Of a stretch of 64,000 nucleotides of DNA, positions 16,141 to 24,617 are shown piece by piece (the first letter of the stretch is position 1; the number at the start of each line of letters is the position of its first letter). Below the pieces are notes generated by a model. It was not told the DNA's origin, made no database searches, and saw nothing but the letters and a program-made list of their open reading frames with translations. Source of the stretch: Caryophanales bacterium UBA4691 (GTDB lineage Bacteria; Bacillota_I; Bacilli_A; RFN20; CAG-826). The position numbers and the translations under genes are program-made. Location: contig DHKP01000007.1 of assembly GCA_002404865.1 (NCBI GenBank), positions 82,714 to 146,713 of the forward strand. The letters run 5' to 3'.

Positions 16141-18057
16141 TTAAGGGGCTTTCCTTTCAAGCCGACGATTCTTTCTTAATTTTTTATTGGCGATTTTGTA
16201 TCCCATGTATAAGCCGAAGGCAACTAAAATCGTAGTAACTTCAATGGAAAGAACAATTGCTACCCATAAAGGAACGCTCCCGCTTTTAACGCTTTCCCAC
16301 ATCTTCAAAACGTAACTATTGTTCTCGCCATAATCTTCCATGATGCAAAGCTTAGGAAGTAGTTCCTTTGGGGGGTATTGGGCATAAAACCCTCGACCCA
16401 CCATAACGGTTTCTAACTCTCCAGCAAGGTTTTTGCCAGTCACCTCTTCATAGCTATCGCTATAGAAAATAGCGTCTATTCCATCTTGATAATCGCTGTC
16501 TTCTTTGTAAGATCCATCAAAGAAATAGGTCAAGTCGACTTGGGTCCAACCTTCTTCTTTAGCAATTTCTCCCCAACTCGAGGCATTCCCGTCGATGACA
16601 GGGGTATAGAAATCACTTCCCGTCATATCTAGCTCTCCGAAATCAATCGTGTGCGTTTCACCGTTAACTTCTTTTTCTAACGTTCCTGAGCCATCTTTAA
16701 ATAGCGGTTCATCGTTTTCGTCATAATAATAGTCATCGGCGGTTTCGTCATAAGCATAAATATAGTAACTACGAGGATCATACCATTGACGAACGAGTTC
16801 CAAAATATCGTCACCCGCGATAAAAGGGGTATAGCCAATATAATCCATGTTTTGGGCGGCGATAGTGGGATTGGAGATAAAGTCGATAAATTTTTGGGCG
16901 TATTCTTGGTTTTTGCAGTCCTTAAGCATCACCCAACCATCAAACCAGATGTTGCCACCGGTTTTTGGTATTGAATAATATAAATGCGTTCCAAGCGTTT
17001 CAGCAGTATCGATTGAGTAGACGGCATCGCCACTCCACGCCATACCGATTCCAGAAAGCTTTCCGTCCAAAATATCGCTTTTGCCACTATCGACTTCTAA
17101 TCCATAAGAATTCGCGCGCAGAGAAGAAAGAACGTCTTCAATCGAAGAAATGATCGATTCAGCCGTCGCGTTTCCCTCTAACCCATACTTTTTGCAAAGC
17201 GCATTAAAATCATCGATATGAGAAATGTTATTGAAGATAGTTGAGATTTCCTTGTTGTATTCGGATTCGCTAATTTCATGATTCTCGAATTTTTGGAGAA
17301 TTTTCGTAAAAAGTCCGTCGTAGCATTTCATCAAGCCAACCGAATAAGTGTCACGCATGGAGTCCTTGATTTGAAAACTGCCTTGATAATTTTTGTTCCA
17401 AAGGGCGTTCCAATCATTCATTTGGACTTTCACGTCGCTAGATGTTAATAAGGGATCCCCGTTTTCATCCGTTTGCTTTAAAAAACGATAGAATTCAGGA
17501 TTATAGATAATACCAAGCGTCCCCCACATATAGCCTCTAGCGTAGTCGTTTAAGGTAGCGATTGTCCCATCGGGGAGTTTTGCGGATATCGTTTTAAAAA
17601 CGTCCTGGAGATAAGGAGAAGCATAAAGAGAATAATTGTCTTCCCATCCTTTTGTGCGGTCTCCATATAATTTGATGCGGTCTTCCCCACTAGCAAAAGG
17701 GATGCACATTCCTTTGCTCATCATCTTTTGGATCATGTAATCGCTAGGGCACACCAAATCGTAACTCGCTGAACCGGTTTCTAACTGTGAAAGCATGATT
17801 TCGTTAGTATCGAAGACATCGTAAGTAATATCCAATGTAACGCCGTCAGTTTCTTTGACATATTTCTTAAATTCTTCGATAACGCCATCTCCGTTTTCTT
17901 CTTTGTAAATATAATCGTTCGAATTATAAATCTTAAGTGTCGTTACCGCTTCATTTGCTTTAGAAAGATGGGCAATAACATTACTAGGCAAGGCTTTCGC
18001 ACTCGTTCCTAGAAACAAGAAAGAGGATAAAGAAAGGGCAAGTAGCTGGCTGATCAT
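16141..18057 (-). CDS. potD: Spermidine/putrescine-binding protein, membrane-anchored at its C terminus
   Basis: 638-residue extracellular solute-binding subunit of the polyamine ABC importer, much longer than the usual ~350-400. It begins with a signal or anchor segment (LLALSLSSFLFLGTSAKA). The binding fold follows with LKIYNSNDYI, DLVCPSDYMIQKM and GIGMAWSGDAVYSI, and has internal expansions. It ends with a membrane helix (about 600-622) and a basic tail (KKLRKNRRLERKAP), so it is held by the membrane rather than by a lipid. Its start overlaps the potC stop (ATGA), with AAAGGAG upstream. Last gene of potABCD. Confidence 0.88.
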   Translation of the reverse strand: MISQLLALSLSSFLFLGTSAKALPSNVIAHLSKANEAVTTLKIYNSNDYIYKEENGDGVIEEFKKYVKETDGVTLDITYDVFDTNEIMLSQLETGSASYDLVCPSDYMIQKMMSKGMCIPFASGEDRIKLYGDRTKGWEDNYSLYASPYLQDVFKTISAKLPDGTIATLNDYARGYMWGTLGIIYNPEFYRFLKQTDENGDPLLTSSDVKVQMNDWNALWNKNYQGSFQIKDSMRDTYSVGLMKCYDGLFTKILQKFENHEISESEYNKEISTIFNNISHIDDFNALCKKYGLEGNATAESIISSIEDVLSSLRANSYGLEVDSGKSDILDGKLSGIGMAWSGDAVYSIDTAETLGTHLYYSIPKTGGNIWFDGWVMLKDCKNQEYAQKFIDFISNPTIAAQNMDYIGYTPFIAGDDILELVRQWYDPRSYYIYAYDETADDYYYDENDEPLFKDGSGTLEKEVNGETHTIDFGELDMTGSDFYTPVIDGNASSWGEIAKEEGWTQVDLTYFFDGSYKEDSDYQDGIDAIFYSDSYEEVTGKNLAGELETVMVGRGFYAQYPPKELLPKLCIMEDYGENNSYVLKMWESVKSGSVPLWVAIVLSIEVTTILVAFGLYMGYKIANKKLRKNRRLERKAP

Positions 18058-18929
18058 AATTTTGCTCTCCTTTCTGCGTGTTTGTCCACGCTTTTTCCTT
18101 TGCGTGAGCCATAGATGCTATAAACGACAACGACGAGGATCACGAGTAAGAAAATAATCGTGCAAAGCGCCCTCATCTTGGCAGGTAAAGGTTTTTTCTT
18201 AATGATAGATTCAACGTAAGTCGAAATGGTTTCAATCTTCCCTTGTCCGCTTAATAAGCCGGGGCCGGAAGTAAAAGCCGTCACGATAAAATCGTCCAAA
18301 GAAAGGGTAACAGAAAGTAAAAATCCGCTGAATACGCCAGGCATAATCTCTGGAAGAACCGCTTTTCTTAGAGCTTGATGAGGGGTGCATCCGCAATCCA
18401 ATGCCGCTTCATATAAAGCGGGATCCATTTGAATTAGCTTCGGCTTAACGGAAAGGTAGACAAAAGGGGTTGTCAAGACTAGATGCCCAATTAGCAAAGT
18501 CCAAAAAGAGAACTGCATATCCTTGAATACATAAGTTCCAAGGAAAACGAACATAATGGTAAGAGATAAAGCAATAACGATTTCAGGGTTCACAACCGGA
18601 ATTTGTGTCGTGAATTCAATTCCGCGCTTCACGCGCTTTTTGCATTCGTGCGCCCCAATTGCCCCGATTGTTCCTAAGAAAGTAGCGACTGTCGCGCTAA
18701 TTAAAGCGATAATCACAGTATTTCCAATCGCGATTTGCACTTTTTGATCAACGAATAGCTCCGAATATAAATCAAAAGTGAAGCCGTTCCAAATACCTAG
18801 TTTTGGGGAATCCGTGAAGGAAAAGATAACGAGGACAAGAATCGGCGCGTACATCAAAGCAAGCAACGCCCAAATGTAAGATAACCCTCCAACTTTTTGA
18901 AGGCGCTCTTTGGTTTCTTTTTTTACCAT
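18054..18929 (-). CDS. potC: Spermidine/putrescine ABC transporter permease PotC
   Basis: 291-residue inner-membrane permease with about six helices. The cytoplasmic EAA loop that docks the ATPase reads EAALDCGCTPHQALRKAVLP. Its start lies inside the end of potB, and the GAGGAGG ribosome site is made of the last potB codons, so translation is coupled. A four-base overlap with potD follows. The call rests on the PotC-type sequence and on operon order. Confidence 0.92.
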   Translation of the reverse strand: MVKKETKERLQKVGGLSYIWALLALMYAPILVLVIFSFTDSPKLGIWNGFTFDLYSELFVDQKVQIAIGNTVIIALISATVATFLGTIGAIGAHECKKRVKRGIEFTTQIPVVNPEIVIALSLTIMFVFLGTYVFKDMQFSFWTLLIGHLVLTTPFVYLSVKPKLIQMDPALYEAALDCGCTPHQALRKAVLPEIMPGVFSGFLLSVTLSLDDFIVTAFTSGPGLLSGQGKIETISTYVESIIKKKPLPAKMRALCTIIFLLVILVVVVYSIYGSRKGKSVDKHAERRAKL

Positions 18930-19768
18930 AAGTTACCTCCTCTAGCTTCCGCCGCATCACTCCCAGAAAAACGATGAGTCAAAAGCATGCTGATGCCAAT
19001 AATAAAGAGCATAATAAGCGCCATAAAGCTTCCTTCGCTCCACTGGGAATTTGTAAAATTCAGATAAATCGAGTTGCCAAACAAAGTGATTTTGCCTTCG
19101 CTTAAAGTATCGCTGATAACATAAGAGCTCATGACCGGCATAAACACCATTTCGGCGGCGCTAACAATGCCGGGAAGAGACTGGGGGAGAACGCTTTTAA
19201 TGAAGGTTTGAAAAGGGTTTGCCCCCAAATCCGCTGCTGCTTCTACTTGCGATTTATCAAGTTTAAGCATCGTCGTATATAAAGGAAGAATCGTAAAAGG
19301 CAAATAGTTATAGACCATCCCGATTAAAGTTGCCGTCCAAGGATAATCCCCTCCCGCTAAGCCAATCCAAAGGAGCAAGTCGCGTGTTGCGCCAGTGCGG
19401 ATGACGAAATTGATCCACATTGGCATAATAAATAGAAGGACAAGGACAGCGTTTTTATTGTATTTACGATTGGCTAGAAAATAGGCGGCCGGATAGCCGA
19501 GTAATAGGCAAATAATCGTTGTTTGTAGCCCAACAAATAAGGACATGAGCAAAACGTTCCATTTGCTCGCTATCGTGAAGAAACTAACGACAGCCGCAAA
19601 AGAGAAATTCCCACTACTATCGGTAAAAGCATACCAAACGATAAGCAAAAGCGGAACGATGACAAACAATATTAGGAATAGAGCGTAAGGTATTGCTAAG
19701 TTTTTCCGCTTTAAGGCGAAGAAAGAGGCGAATCTCCCCTTTCTTTCTTCTTTAGTCAGCGACTTCAT
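18923..19768 (-). CDS. potB: Spermidine/putrescine ABC transporter permease PotB
   Basis: 281-residue permease, partner of PotC. About six membrane helices are visible, and the EAA loop reads EAAADLGANPFQTFIKSVLP. The N terminus is basic and cytosolic. The start lies 17 bases inside the end of potA, in the normal potA-potB-potC-potD order. Confident by context and motif. Confidence 0.92.
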   Translation of the reverse strand: MKSLTKEERKGRFASFFALKRKNLAIPYALFLILFVIVPLLLIVWYAFTDSSGNFSFAAVVSFFTIASKWNVLLMSLFVGLQTTIICLLLGYPAAYFLANRKYNKNAVLVLLFIMPMWINFVIRTGATRDLLLWIGLAGGDYPWTATLIGMVYNYLPFTILPLYTTMLKLDKSQVEAAADLGANPFQTFIKSVLPQSLPGIVSAAEMVFMPVMSSYVISDTLSEGKITLFGNSIYLNFTNSQWSEGSFMALIMLFIIGISMLLTHRFSGSDAAEARGGNLW

Positions 19769-21278
19769 AGTTAGAAATGTCTTTTTTGAGTTTGACTTTG
19801 AAGTTTTCTTTAGCGATGTCGACGCTCACAACATCGTCAAGATTCCATTCATAAGGAGAATTAACAATAAAGTCTTCCTCTTCTTCGGTGCGGATAATGT
19901 ATTGATAATGATCGCCTTTATAGACACTGGAGATGATTTTACCCTGCGCTTTTCCGCTAGAGAGGTCATCGCTCATCGATACGGAGTCAAAGGCGCAAGA
20001 AAGGGTGATTTCCGCATCTGTCAAATCGTACTTCTTTTTGCTCTTAGGATCGAATAAATATCCATCTTCATCTATGACGCTTCCTTTTAATAGTTGAGTC
20101 AAATCAGCATCAAAAGGATCGCTTCCGATATAAACATGGCCATCTTTATCGATATAAGATTCGCCCCAAACATTGAGGGAAACGTCCTTATGCATGACTT
20201 GCAGATTCTCTGGGTCGACCGAGATATAAACCTTGGTGCCCACTTTTCTTGCTCTATGATCGCGACACGTCATTTCCGCTTTTCCAATTTCAATGACGTA
20301 GCTATAGTCTTCGCCTTTGAAGACCGCGCTCGTAATGGTTCCAGAAACATTTCCGCCTTCTTTTTCACTCAAAATAACGTCCTCGGGGCGGATAACGACG
20401 TCAACCTTCTCATTAAGTGCGAAATTATCAACGCAATCCCATTTCGCACCGAGGAAATGCACTTTCTTTTCCCCTGCCATTGTGCCGTTATAGATATTGC
20501 TTTCCCCGATAAAATCAGCAACGTAAGCGTTCACCGGCTCATTATAGATGTCTTCAGGAGTACCAACTTGCTGAATTTCGCCATCACTCATGACGACAAT
20601 CGTATCGCTCATCGTGAGAGCTTCTTCTTGGTCGTGGGTGACATAAATAAAAGTAATGCCTAACTTTTTATGCATTTCCTTTAATTCGATTTGCATATCT
20701 TTGCGCATCTTGTGGTCAAGAGCGCTAAGAGGTTCGTCGAGTAACAAAACTTCCGGTTCAAGAACGATGGCGCGTGCAATGGCAACTCGCTGTTGCTGAC
20801 CGCCAGACAAAGTATTGATGTTGCGGTCTTCCATTTCGCTAAGATCGACAATTTCTAAGGCTTTCGCCACTTTATCATCGATTTCTTTCACCGAAAGGTG
20901 TTTTAATTTCGTGACTTTCTCACCTTTTCGATTGGTCATAGTCACAGGAACCTTCTTTAATTTAAGACCAAACGCAACGTTATCGTAAACATCCAAATAA
21001 GGAAATAAGGCATAGTGCTGAAAAACCGTATTAATCGGTCGCTTATAAGGGGGAAGGGTCGTAATATCCTCCCCATTCAGCAAAATCTTTCCTTTTGTCG
21101 GAATATCGAAACCGGCAATCATCCTTAAAGTCGTGGATTTTCCACAACCTGAAGGGCCAAGGAGTGTTACAAATTCTCCCTTTTTGATGTCCAAATTAAA
21201 ATCCTCAACGGCCACAAAACTACCGCCGTCGAATTCTTTGCGGACATGCTGTAACGAAATGATGGTATTAGCGTCCAT
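19752..21278 (-). CDS. potA: Spermidine/putrescine ABC transporter ATPase PotA, enlarged
   Basis: 508-residue ATPase; typical PotA has about 370. Walker A GPSGCGKST (41-49), signature LSGGQQQR (157-164) and Walker B LLLDEP (178-183) are intact. Two additions stand out. An insertion of about 18 residues at 111-128 (around TNRKGEKVTK) sits between the Q-loop and the signature. A C-terminal extension after the TOBE region (about residues 360-508) repeats TOBE-like phrases: KGEDYSYVIEIGK near 315 and KGDHYQYIIRTEE near 460. The start ATG at 21278 has GGGAGG upstream. First gene of the operon. Confidence 0.92.
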   Translation of the reverse strand: MDANTIISLQHVRKEFDGGSFVAVEDFNLDIKKGEFVTLLGPSGCGKSTTLRMIAGFDIPTKGKILLNGEDITTLPPYKRPINTVFQHYALFPYLDVYDNVAFGLKLKKVPVTMTNRKGEKVTKLKHLSVKEIDDKVAKALEIVDLSEMEDRNINTLSGGQQQRVAIARAIVLEPEVLLLDEPLSALDHKMRKDMQIELKEMHKKLGITFIYVTHDQEEALTMSDTIVVMSDGEIQQVGTPEDIYNEPVNAYVADFIGESNIYNGTMAGEKKVHFLGAKWDCVDNFALNEKVDVVIRPEDVILSEKEGGNVSGTITSAVFKGEDYSYVIEIGKAEMTCRDHRARKVGTKVYISVDPENLQVMHKDVSLNVWGESYIDKDGHVYIGSDPFDADLTQLLKGSVIDEDGYLFDPKSKKKYDLTDAEITLSCAFDSVSMSDDLSSGKAQGKIISSVYKGDHYQYIIRTEEEEDFIVNSPYEWNLDDVVSVDIAKENFKVKLKKDISNYEVAD

Positions 21279-21326
21279 CGCATTGCCTCCCTTTCTTTAA
21301 AGAAACAACCAACAAATGCCAAGCGC

Positions 21327-21384
21327 ACCCTCTCAAAACGAGCAGGCATATTTGACGGCGAAAAATATGGACCAAAAAGAGGGT
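21327..21384 (-). promoter_or_regulatory. Structured leader upstream of potA
   Basis: On the minus strand, 7-bp arms ACCCTCT and AGAGGGT (21327-21333/21378-21384) enclose a second 7-bp hairpin CATATTT/AAATATG (21347-21353/21363-21369) with a 9-base loop. The element lies 49 bases before the potA start. A cis-acting control element is plausible. No U-tract follows, so it is not a simple terminator, and it matches no riboswitch I know. Confidence 0.35.
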
Positions 21385-21616
21385 AAAATCAATAACTTTT
21401 TTCATATTTTTTTCGCTGGTGCTTTTCCGGAGCGGAATTCAAAAAAGAAAAAGTGGGCTTTCTTTCGGCCGTTTCTAGTCAATTCAATGTTTTTTTATCG
21501 CAAAAAAATCTTTAAGATTTCGCAAGTTTTTACACGAAAAAAGGGGATGATTATTCTCCCGCGCTTTTCTCTAACGTTTTCCGTCCCACTTTTTTAGCAA
21601 ATTTTCTCATAATTTC

Positions 21617-21644
21617 TTGACCGAAATTAGTAGCAAGCTAAACT
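21617..21644 (+). promoter_or_regulatory. Promoter of the thioredoxin-like lipoprotein gene (leaderless start)
   Basis: TTGACC (21617-21622), 16 bases, TAAACT (21639-21644), then six bases to the ATG at 21651. Both promoter boxes are visible here. No Shine-Dalgarno site. Confidence 0.65.
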
Positions 21645-21650
21645 ACTTTT

Positions 21651-22844
21651 ATGAACAAAAAACCACTTCTTTTATTTTTATCAATCGGGATGACATTTTT
21701 GTCTACGCTTTCTTGCTCACAAAGGCAGGAAAACGATTCTCCGATTCTTCTACCTTATGGAAATTTATTTGATTCTTCTTTAAAGGAGGAAGAAGCCTTT
21801 AAGAAGCTGACTTATAGTGGCTTTTCTTCCATGGTAAAAGAAAAGAACGATTCTAGCGCAAACTACGATTCCTTCTTTTTAGTGGTTCGTGGGTCAAGTC
21901 AAAGCTGCCTTTGTTGGATCAATGTACGCGAAAATTTGGCCCGTTACATGAAGAAAAACAACCTACTTACCTATCTTCTTACTTTAAGTGATGATTTTGT
22001 GGCCGACGGAAAAGAACGCGATTATAAAGGATTAAATCTAAAAAGAGGCGAACAAACGATCGCGATATTCGAAAATGGAGCTCTTAAGTACCAAATGAAT
22101 TTAACCGAGGGAAGCGAGTACAGTAAAGATTATGAGAAATTCGAAGCGTATCTCGATTCCCATTTAAAAGTTGGAAATGTTCTTTATATTAGTAAAAAAC
22201 AGCTGGACGCTCTCTATCAACAAGGGGATGGAGCGCCTAGTTTTGTGGTTGGCTTTACGCGCAATAGCTGTCCAGACTGCACTTATATTAATCGCCACCG
22301 CCTTAAAGAAATCGCTTCAAGCGAAGAATACAACGTAAGCTATTTATTCGATTGTGACACCGAAGGCGTGAGATTATATAAGGGCGAAGAAGCGAAAGAG
22401 AACGGAAGCGAAAACGCTAAAATTGCTTATCAAAATTGGATAACGTTTAAAAACGACCACGGTTTAAGCGATGTTGAAAACAAAGAGCTAGGGTATAAAG
22501 AAGGATACGTCCCTACCTGGACTTGCAATCTTCCTGGCTTATCGACGAAAATCGAATCGATCAAAGATATGTTTGTTTGGGGAAATGACTCTATCATCAA
22601 AAATGGCGACATTTATGAAGTCGCCACAACTTATTTCGATGGTTCTAGAGAACATGCCTTTCTTAGCGATAAGAGCATCTTGGACAAATCGAAAGTGAAC
22701 AAAACAAATTTAAAAGGACTAGAAGTTCCTAAAAGCGAACTAAATTTAATCGGTGAAACTCCTTATTGGACGCATGAGGCAAGCTCGAAATACGAGGACC
22801 CGCTATTGACCGCGTTTTTCAATTATTATTGTTCAAAAAAATAA
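21651..22844 (+). CDS. Lipoprotein with thioredoxin-like CPDC motif
   Basis: 397-residue predicted lipoprotein. The signal peptide ends in a lipobox (STLSC, C22). The middle of the protein holds VVGFTRNSCPDCTYINRH with CPDC at 207-210, the active-site pattern of thioredoxin-fold proteins, followed by YLFDCDTEG. A second region near 85 has the CLC pair SSQSCLCWINV. The likely role is thiol-disulfide exchange at the outer face of the membrane, but no family can be named. Single gene with its own promoter; it ends 47 bases before a convergent mini gene. Confidence 0.7.
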   Translation: MNKKPLLLFLSIGMTFLSTLSCSQRQENDSPILLPYGNLFDSSLKEEEAFKKLTYSGFSSMVKEKNDSSANYDSFFLVVRGSSQSCLCWINVRENLARYMKKNNLLTYLLTLSDDFVADGKERDYKGLNLKRGEQTIAIFENGALKYQMNLTEGSEYSKDYEKFEAYLDSHLKVGNVLYISKKQLDALYQQGDGAPSFVVGFTRNSCPDCTYINRHRLKEIASSEEYNVSYLFDCDTEGVRLYKGEEAKENGSENAKIAYQNWITFKNDHGLSDVENKELGYKEGYVPTWTCNLPGLSTKIESIKDMFVWGNDSIIKNGDIYEVATTYFDGSREHAFLSDKSILDKSKVNKTNLKGLEVPKSELNLIGETPYWTHEASSKYEDPLLTAFFNYYCSKK

Positions 22845-22871
22845 AAGACTAATTCCGAAGAGCTAGTCTTT
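22844..22871 (-). terminator. Terminator of the rubredoxin-like gene
   Basis: An AAAGACTA/TAGTCTTT stem (22844-22851/22864-22871), followed on the minus strand by TTATTTTTTT. The plus strand has no U-tract here. Confidence 0.7.
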
Positions 22872-22891
22872 ATATCGTCGTAATGATGAGG

Positions 22892-23026
22892 TTATTTTTC
22901 GATGTCGTTCCCGTTTTCATCAACTGGAACAAGAAGAGAAAAATCAGCGCCACAAATTGGGCATGGCTCGCCTTCTTCTACTTCAACGATTTGCCCGCAG
23001 ATGGTGCAGCGATACTTTTTGGCCAT
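22892..23026 (-). CDS. Rubredoxin-like metal-ribbon mini protein
   Basis: 44-residue protein with two CxxC knuckles, CTICG (C7, C10) and CPICG (C22, C25), as in the rubredoxin-like domain of rubrerythrins. It would hold one iron or zinc in the cytosol and may carry electrons in oxidative-stress defence; which metal it binds cannot be told. A good ribosome site (GGAGGG) precedes the ATG at 23026, and a promoter with TTGAGT and TATAAT lies upstream. It stands between two convergently ending neighbours. Confidence 0.85.
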   Translation of the reverse strand: MAKKYRCTICGQIVEVEEGEPCPICGADFSLLVPVDENGNDIEK

Positions 23027-23050
23027 AATTTAGCCCTCCTATTATCTTTA

Positions 23051-23078
23051 ATTATAAATGCTTTTTGCCCTTACTCAA
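23051..23078 (-). promoter_or_regulatory. Promoter of the rubredoxin-like gene
   Basis: Minus strand: TTGAGT (23073-23078), 16 bases, TATAAT (23051-23056). The transcript has a Shine-Dalgarno site. Confidence 0.6.
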
Positions 23079-23114
23079 AGAAGGATGCTTTCATAAAATT
23101 TAGTGAAAGAAATT

Positions 23115-24464
23115 CTAATCTGCCAAAGTACCCATTGGGTCCCAAGGATTTAAATGGATCGGCTCACCAACGATGGCTTTCTTTTCTTCTTCATTAAGAT
23201 ATTCTTTGCGAATGACGGCTTGATAGACGAATTTATCAAACCAAGAAGCGCTCATGACGTAATAGCCTTTTAAGCCATTCTCTTCCCCCCAGCTATTCTC
23301 AATCTTGTAGCGGTTAGGGTTATTGTTCTCATCCAGATTGACACCTGTAATCACCATCGCGTGATTCATCGCGCTGTTCCAATAATCGAGCATATCACCT
23401 TTTTCAAATTCCAAAGAGAATCCTAAAACACTATGGTAATCAAGGGCGTTATCGTCCCAAGCGATGCCAAGCCGGTCACGGTAAAAGGAAACGTCGCTTC
23501 CAAACCAAACAGGGCGATTATTTTTGAGTTGTTTGACAATAAGCTCTTTCATTCTTTCCATAGGGAGATTCAGATGATTGATGGCCTTTCCTTCAATCAC
23601 ATTTCCTAAATAATCAATCGTGAAATTCTTCACAAACGGCTTATCGGATGTTGGGGAATTGATGACGGATTGATATTCATCGATTTCCTTTCCAATATAC
23701 TTTTCAAAAAAAGATAATGGGGTGAATTTCCCTTCGTTATGGTATTTTCCTTTTTCGTCAACATATTCGAAGACAAATTCTTTCGGAGGAAGGCCGAAAG
23801 CATTAAGGAACATCCGATAGATTTCTCCGATAGCTTTATCTTTTTCAATGCGTATTTCATCTATTTTTCCTAATGCATAAAGCTTATGGGCATCGCTAGC
23901 GAAACGGCGAATCCTCGCATTCAAAACAGCGTCGAGTTCACGAGTGTTATTGGATTGATAGGTTTCAGGGAATGCGCTTTGCGGGAGTAAACCGTATTTC
24001 TTCACGAGGTTCACGAACATGTCCCATTGGCCACCATCGCTCACAGGCTCATGAAGAATATGCGCTAAAACCCGGTCATCATGTTCCTTTGTCAGAAGGG
24101 AAATAATCGATTCGAGGGCAAAATTCGCTTTTTCGATTTTGTCAAAGAGCGAAATATAATTCTGACTCAATTCGAATTTACTCATTTTGAGTTTTTCATT
24201 CACAATTTCGCGAAGAATATTTAATCCCGCGAAGATCCAACAACGCCCACTCGCCTTTTGGTTCGCAACAGGCATGGTTTTGATCTCAATTGAGAAAGAC
24301 GGATTTTCCAATAGTAAGGAAGAAGAATCATAAATCACTTCGCTTAGCGCGTTGCGGGAAAGGGCATGACGGATGATTGTGTTCTTCTTATCGGTAAGAT
24401 ATTCATTGAGGATACGATCCTCTTTTTCTTTTGTTAATGCTTTCGCTTCAATGCTTTTATCCAT
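23115..24464 (-). CDS. pepC: Aminopeptidase C (bleomycin-hydrolase family)
   Basis: 449-residue cytosolic cysteine aminopeptidase of family C1B that trims peptides from the N terminus; it forms a hexameric self-compartmentalised protease. The catalytic set is complete: the oxyanion glutamine and nucleophile in ANQKASGRCWIF (Q69, C75), histidine in NHAMVITGVN (~366) and asparagine in ENSWGEENG (~390). I place the start at the ATG at 24464, after AGAGGTT; the frame is open upstream to 24551, but that part lies in the promoter region. It is divergent from pepT. Confidence 0.95.
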   Translation of the reverse strand: MDKSIEAKALTKEKEDRILNEYLTDKKNTIIRHALSRNALSEVIYDSSSLLLENPSFSIEIKTMPVANQKASGRCWIFAGLNILREIVNEKLKMSKFELSQNYISLFDKIEKANFALESIISLLTKEHDDRVLAHILHEPVSDGGQWDMFVNLVKKYGLLPQSAFPETYQSNNTRELDAVLNARIRRFASDAHKLYALGKIDEIRIEKDKAIGEIYRMFLNAFGLPPKEFVFEYVDEKGKYHNEGKFTPLSFFEKYIGKEIDEYQSVINSPTSDKPFVKNFTIDYLGNVIEGKAINHLNLPMERMKELIVKQLKNNRPVWFGSDVSFYRDRLGIAWDDNALDYHSVLGFSLEFEKGDMLDYWNSAMNHAMVITGVNLDENNNPNRYKIENSWGEENGLKGYYVMSASWFDKFVYQAVIRKEYLNEEEKKAIVGEPIHLNPWDPMGTLAD

Positions 24465-24617
24465 AAATAAACCTCTTTTCCCGTATATTCTATGCTCAAT
24501 CTTCTTGCCGATAAAGAAGCATTCATGAATTGAGTTAGTATTTACTAACATGCTTGTCTTCTTCTAGCGTATATTCGCTTATAAGAGTAGAATTTCCCTC
24601 GAAAGAAGGCGAAAAGA

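Noticed and set aside
20094..20663. A 189-codon open frame opposite potA
   Set aside because: It is antisense to a highly conserved ATPase gene, with no ribosome site and no plausible protein features; a shadow frame.
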